Shown piece after piece: positions 13,773 to 16,280 of a stretch of 16,280 bases of DNA (positions are counted from its first letter, which is position 1; each line of letters starts with the position of its first letter). The translations under genes and the position numbers were made by a program. The notes beneath the pieces are model-generated. The model had not been told where the DNA came from. It was given only the letters and a program-made list of their open reading frames with translations, and made no database searches. The stretch is from Thermodesulfobacterium sp. (GTDB lineage Bacteria; Desulfobacterota; Thermodesulfobacteria; Thermodesulfobacteriales; Thermodesulfobacteriaceae). The stretch is taken from assembly GCA_021163085.1 (NCBI GenBank), contig JAGGXL010000149.1:1-16280 (forward strand), written 5' to 3'.

Positions 13773-15107
13773 ATGAAGGTAAGCAAATGGAAGGTTTTAG
13801 GTATTGCGGGGGCTTTGGTTTTAAGTTATGCAGTAGCAAGTGACGCAGCTCAGATTAAGGTTGATGATGACACCTTTGCAGATCTCGGGTTCTGGATGAA
13901 GGTAAGGTATAACAACTTTGATGACAGAGCAAAGGATGATTATGGTACACTTTCCAAACCTGATTACAACAGAAACGTATTTGATGTTGTTGATGCAAGG
14001 TTTAACATTGAGGGTCAGATCAATAAGATCGTTCAGTTCTACGGTGAAATTGTAACAAGCGGTTCTTATGATGATTATAGTGCTGTAGGACTTTCTCGTG
14101 ATAATAATGCAAGGTTTTCTGAGGGTGGTATCAATTTGGTATTTTTACCTGAGTTTCAGTTAAGACTTGGAAAGATTCGTATCCCATTCACCAGAGACCA
14201 GCAGGAAGCCCGTTATTCCTATATTGTCCAGACAGACTGGCTCTATGACCCACAAGGTCTTTTTACTTACTGGAAGAAGGGACTTCTAAGACTTGCTGAA
14301 GGTGGAGCAGTTCTTCACGGAGAGCTTGCAGAGGGAATGCTTAGATATGATGTTGGTGTATTCAATCAGGCTTCAGATGATGAGCCATTAAACAGCGTTG
14401 CCTGGGCAGCAAGAGTAGAATTTACACCAACCATGCTTGGATTTAATCCTGAAACCAAGACATCGGGAAGAGGATGGTTGCATGATACCTATCTCGGTAA
14501 AAAAGGAGACATTTTAAGCATTGGTGTGGGATATTTTACTCAGGATGTAGCAGTTGATAGCGCCAACAACTATCAGGTTGGCACAGTTAGTGGAGGAGCT
14601 TTGCTTCCAGGGGCAAATGTTAGCTCGACTACACTAATATCTACATTAGATACTTATAAAGAGCTTGATGTTGATGCTTGGACTGTTGATGCTTATTTGG
14701 AGAAAAAATTTGGCTGTGCACTCATTAATCTTGAGGCAGCTTATGTAAACTGGGACGATTCTCATATTGCATCAGATGGTGATAAAGAAGACTCCTACTA
14801 CTGGTATGCTAAGGGGCAGATTCTTTACGACCAGGTTGTAGGAATTGGAAAACCAGCTCTTTATGTAAGGTATGACTACATTGAAGCAGACGATATGTAT
14901 AATAATGACGATTATGAAATGACCCGCTGGGGAGTTGGAGTAAACTACTACATTGTAGGAAATGCTGCTCGTTTGGTTGTTGGAATGGATAATGTAAATT
15001 ACGACGATGGTGCTTCAGATTGGTTAAAACAAACTACTACTACTAAGACTTGGAAGGGAGAAGATAATATTACTGACTGGTTTGTCCAGGCTCAGATCAT
15101 GTTCTAA
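13773..15107 (+). CDS. outer-membrane porin (phosphate-selective porin O/P-like)
   Basis: This 444-residue protein begins with a Sec signal peptide (K-rich start, hydrophobic 8-22, cleavage near SDAA at 23-26). It continues with alternating amphipathic strands rich in Asp, Tyr, Gly and Asn, and ends in WFVQAQIMF with the C-terminal Phe typical of outer-membrane beta barrels. LRLGKIRIPFTRDQ and the Trp/Tyr-rich region after it resemble OprO/P-type and related anaerobe porins. It would form a diffusion channel for small solutes; selectivity cannot be read from the sequence. Two good promoters, AAAGGAGGTG before the ATG and a strong terminator after the stop suggest an abundant, singly transcribed product. 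The subfamily is less certain than the porin assignment. Confidence 0.85.
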   Translation: MKVSKWKVLGIAGALVLSYAVASDAAQIKVDDDTFADLGFWMKVRYNNFDDRAKDDYGTLSKPDYNRNVFDVVDARFNIEGQINKIVQFYGEIVTSGSYDDYSAVGLSRDNNARFSEGGINLVFLPEFQLRLGKIRIPFTRDQQEARYSYIVQTDWLYDPQGLFTYWKKGLLRLAEGGAVLHGELAEGMLRYDVGVFNQASDDEPLNSVAWAARVEFTPTMLGFNPETKTSGRGWLHDTYLGKKGDILSIGVGYFTQDVAVDSANNYQVGTVSGGALLPGANVSSTTLISTLDTYKELDVDAWTVDAYLEKKFGCALINLEAAYVNWDDSHIASDGDKEDSYYWYAKGQILYDQVVGIGKPALYVRYDYIEADDMYNNDDYEMTRWGVGVNYYIVGNAARLVVGMDNVNYDDGASDWLKQTTTTKTWKGEDNITDWFVQAQIMF

Positions 15108-15140
15108 ACCCCACTCTTAACCCGAACCCAAAAAGGAGCT

Positions 15141-15177
15141 AAAAAGGGGCTGGGCACCCCACCCAGCCCCTTTTTTT
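15141..15177 (+). terminator. strong intrinsic terminator of the porin gene
   Basis: AAAAAGGGGCTGGG (15141-15154) pairs with CCCAGCCCCTTTTT (15162-15175) around a 7-nt loop. The core is nine GC-rich pairs plus five A-T pairs running into seven Ts. The A-run on the 5' side means it could also work on the opposite strand. It separates the porin gene from the transposase region. Confidence 0.92.
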
Positions 15178-15188
15178 ATTTCCACCCC

Positions 15189-15209
15189 CTACCACTTCGG
15201 AAGTGGTAG
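15189..15209 (+). repeat. REP-like palindrome 1 (CGG centre)
   Basis: Arms CTACCACTT and AAGTGGTAG pair perfectly around CGG. The asymmetric centre gives it a direction. It lies between the porin terminator and the transposase gene, with the next copy four bases further in opposite orientation. The outer bases form GTAG/CTAC, similar to the GTAG foot of enterobacterial REPs. Confidence 0.85.
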
Positions 15210-15213
15210 AAAC

Positions 15214-15234
15214 CTGCCACTTCCGAAGTGGTAG
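15214..15234 (-). repeat. REP-like palindrome 2 (CCG centre)
   Basis: Arms CTGCCACTT and AAGTGGTAG around CCG. Its reverse complement equals palindrome 1 except for one base at an arm end, so the two form an inverted pair like a BIME. It ends 37 nt before the transposase ATG and lies upstream of its ribosome site. Confidence 0.85.
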
Positions 15235-15271
15235 GAATAAACAAAAAAGGGTGGTAAGGGAGGTAAAAGAG

Positions 15272-15919
15272 ATGGAAGAAACCAGAGAAACCAGAATTTA
15301 CCATGTATTAACCAAAAGCATCGCTGGATTTAAAGTATTTTTAAATGAAAAAGATTACCAAAGAATGTTAGACCTTCTAAAATATTATCAATACAATCCC
15401 AAAGTGAAATTTTCTTACTACATAACCTTACTAAATCAAAAAAGCAAACTTTACTATGACCAGCTGAAAGATAAAAATCCCTTTGTTGAAATTATTGCCT
15501 ACTGCCTTATGCCCACCCACATTCATTTAGCCCTGTATGAGGTATTAGAAGGAGGGATTTCTGAATACATGAGAAGGGTTTTAGACGGATATACAAGATA
15601 TTTTAATAAAAAAATCAACAGAAAAGGACCTCTATGGGAGGGTAAGTTTAAAAGAATTGGAGTTACTTCAGATGAACAGCTACTACATTTAACTAGATAT
15701 ATCCATCTCAATCCTACTACCGCAGGACTTGTTGAAAAACCAGAAGAATGGATCTATTCATCCTATAGGGAGTATATAGGACTTGAGAAAGAAAAAATAT
15801 GCTCAAAGGAAAACTTTTTTGATTTTTCAGAAAAAGAATACAAAAAATTTGTAGAAGACAGAATAGATTACCAGAAATCCCTTGCCCGTATAAAAAGTAT
15901 TATTTTAGAACCAATCTAA
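15272..15919 (+). CDS. REP-associated tyrosine transposase (RAYT, Y1/HUH family)
   Basis: This 215-residue single-strand DNA nuclease belongs to the COG1943 Y1 transposase group. It shows the N-terminal strand RIYHVLTKSIAGFKVF (8-23), the HUH motif in YCLMPTHIHLAL (77-88, His 83 and His 85), the helix with candidate catalytic Tyr 107 or Tyr 110 in DGYTRYFNKK, then GPLWEGKFKR (119-128) and YIHLNPTTAGLV (143-154), all hallmarks of RAYTs. GGGAGG lies before the ATG at 15272. The frame is open upstream to a GTG at 15203, which would put palindrome 2 in frame, but that start lacks a ribosome site. The flanking REP-like palindromes are its probable substrates. The gene is intact. Confidence 0.92.
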   Translation: MEETRETRIYHVLTKSIAGFKVFLNEKDYQRMLDLLKYYQYNPKVKFSYYITLLNQKSKLYYDQLKDKNPFVEIIAYCLMPTHIHLALYEVLEGGISEYMRRVLDGYTRYFNKKINRKGPLWEGKFKRIGVTSDEQLLHLTRYIHLNPTTAGLVEKPEEWIYSSYREYIGLEKEKICSKENFFDFSEKEYKKFVEDRIDYQKSLARIKSIILEPI

Positions 15920-15922
15920 ATT

Positions 15923-15943
15923 CTACCACTTCCGAAGTGATAG
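15923..15943 (-). repeat. REP-like palindrome 3 (CCG centre)
   Basis: Arms CTACCACTT and AAGTGATAG around CCG, with one mismatch in the stem. It starts three bases after the transposase stop and lies 40 nt before the argH ATG, in the same orientation as palindrome 2. The transposase gene is thus bracketed by copies on both sides. Confidence 0.82.
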
Positions 15944-15983
15944 ATGGTGTGGTAAAATTTAGAAAATAAGGTAAAATATTTTT

Positions 15984-16280
15984 ATGTCAAAAAAACCCTG
16001 GAGTGGGAGATTTCAGGAAGACATAGACAAGTTTTTTGAAGACTTCAGCGAATCAGTTTCCTTTGATTACAAACTTGCTCCTTACGAAATAAAAGCAAGC
16101 CTTGTGTATGCAGAAGCTTTAAAAGAAGCAGGTATATTAACAGATAAAGAATTCAATCTTATTAAAAAAGGTTTAAAGGAGATAGAAAAGGAGATAAAAA
16201 GTGGAAAGTTCATTTTTAGCAAGGAATACGAAGATGTTCACATGAACATTGAAAAGGCACTTTACGAGAAAATAGGAGAA
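15984..16280 (+). CDS. argH: argininosuccinate lyase, N-terminal part (cut by window edge)
   Basis: The last step of arginine synthesis splits argininosuccinate into arginine and fumarate. Ninety-nine codons are present and the frame runs off the end. The N-terminus KKPWSGRF matches the WGGRF start of the family, followed by FSESVSFDYKLAPYEIKASL (the S-x-S-x-x-x-D and D-I-x-x-S region) and EDVHMNIEKAL, the conserved E-D-[IV]-H-M-N-I-E block. AAGG lies about 12 nt before the ATG, a loose ribosome site. The leader holds palindrome 3, so the RAYT unit sits directly upstream; no clear promoter is seen between them. The fumarate released could feed the fumarase whose beta subunit is encoded at 12213-12788, but that is only a metabolic connection. 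Confidence 0.93.
   Translation, partial: MSKKPWSGRFQEDIDKFFEDFSESVSFDYKLAPYEIKASLVYAEALKEAGILTDKEFNLIKKGLKEIEKEIKSGKFIFSKEYEDVHMNIEKALYEKIGE

Noticed and set aside
15189..15943. Repeated palindromes as a CRISPR array
   Set aside because: Copies differ in orientation, the first two are only four bases apart, and a gene fills the other interval; there are no regular spacers or cas genes.

Overview
The window is a low-GC, gene-dense bacterial chromosome segment. Proteins are rich in Lys and Glu, intergenic gaps are short, and there is a Gram-negative outer-membrane porin, a flagellar cap operon and an Rrf2/IscR-type regulator. This fits a thermophilic, anaerobic, sulfur-metabolising bacterium such as the Thermodesulfobacteriota. 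That placement is inferred from protein style, not from a marker comparison. No rRNA, tRNA or CRISPR array is visible.

Left part (79-7098), all on the minus strand and read from right to left: argF (ornithine carbamoyltransferase), a SlyD-type FKBP prolyl isomerase, an OppD/OppF pair of peptide-transporter ATPases with no permease or binding protein nearby, a 154-nt gap, then a DnaA-family initiator with an unusual Walker B, a GlcD-type FAD dehydrogenase that overlaps dnaA, and a TtcA-type tRNA thiolase. A small hairpin related to the REP elements at the far right lies just after the last gene.

Middle part (7200-10333), plus strand: a convincing sigma-28 (FliA) promoter drives flaG, fliD, fliS, a small overlapping alpha-helical protein in the position where FliT-like chaperones occur, and a lipoprotein with a thermonuclease domain. 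The last gene ends tail-to-tail over the 3' end of serS (minus strand).

Right part (11756-15107), plus strand: a tight three-gene unit encodes an Rrf2-type Fe-S regulator, a class I fumarase/tartrate dehydratase beta subunit without its alpha partner, and a UPF0280 (COG2122, ApbE-like) protein. A monocistronic, probably highly expressed outer-membrane porin follows, with two good sigma-70-type promoters, A-tract DNA, a strong ribosome site and a strong terminator.

Right edge (15189-16280): a REP-associated HUH transposase (RAYT) is flanked by three 21-bp REP-like palindromes whose asymmetric centre (CGG or CCG) gives orientation. Next comes the start of argH (argininosuccinate lyase), cut by the window edge. 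The most interesting points are the RAYT/REP unit with its distant relative at the other end of the window, the Rrf2-fumarase beta-UPF0280 unit, and the DnaA homologue lacking the usual Asp-Asp Walker B.
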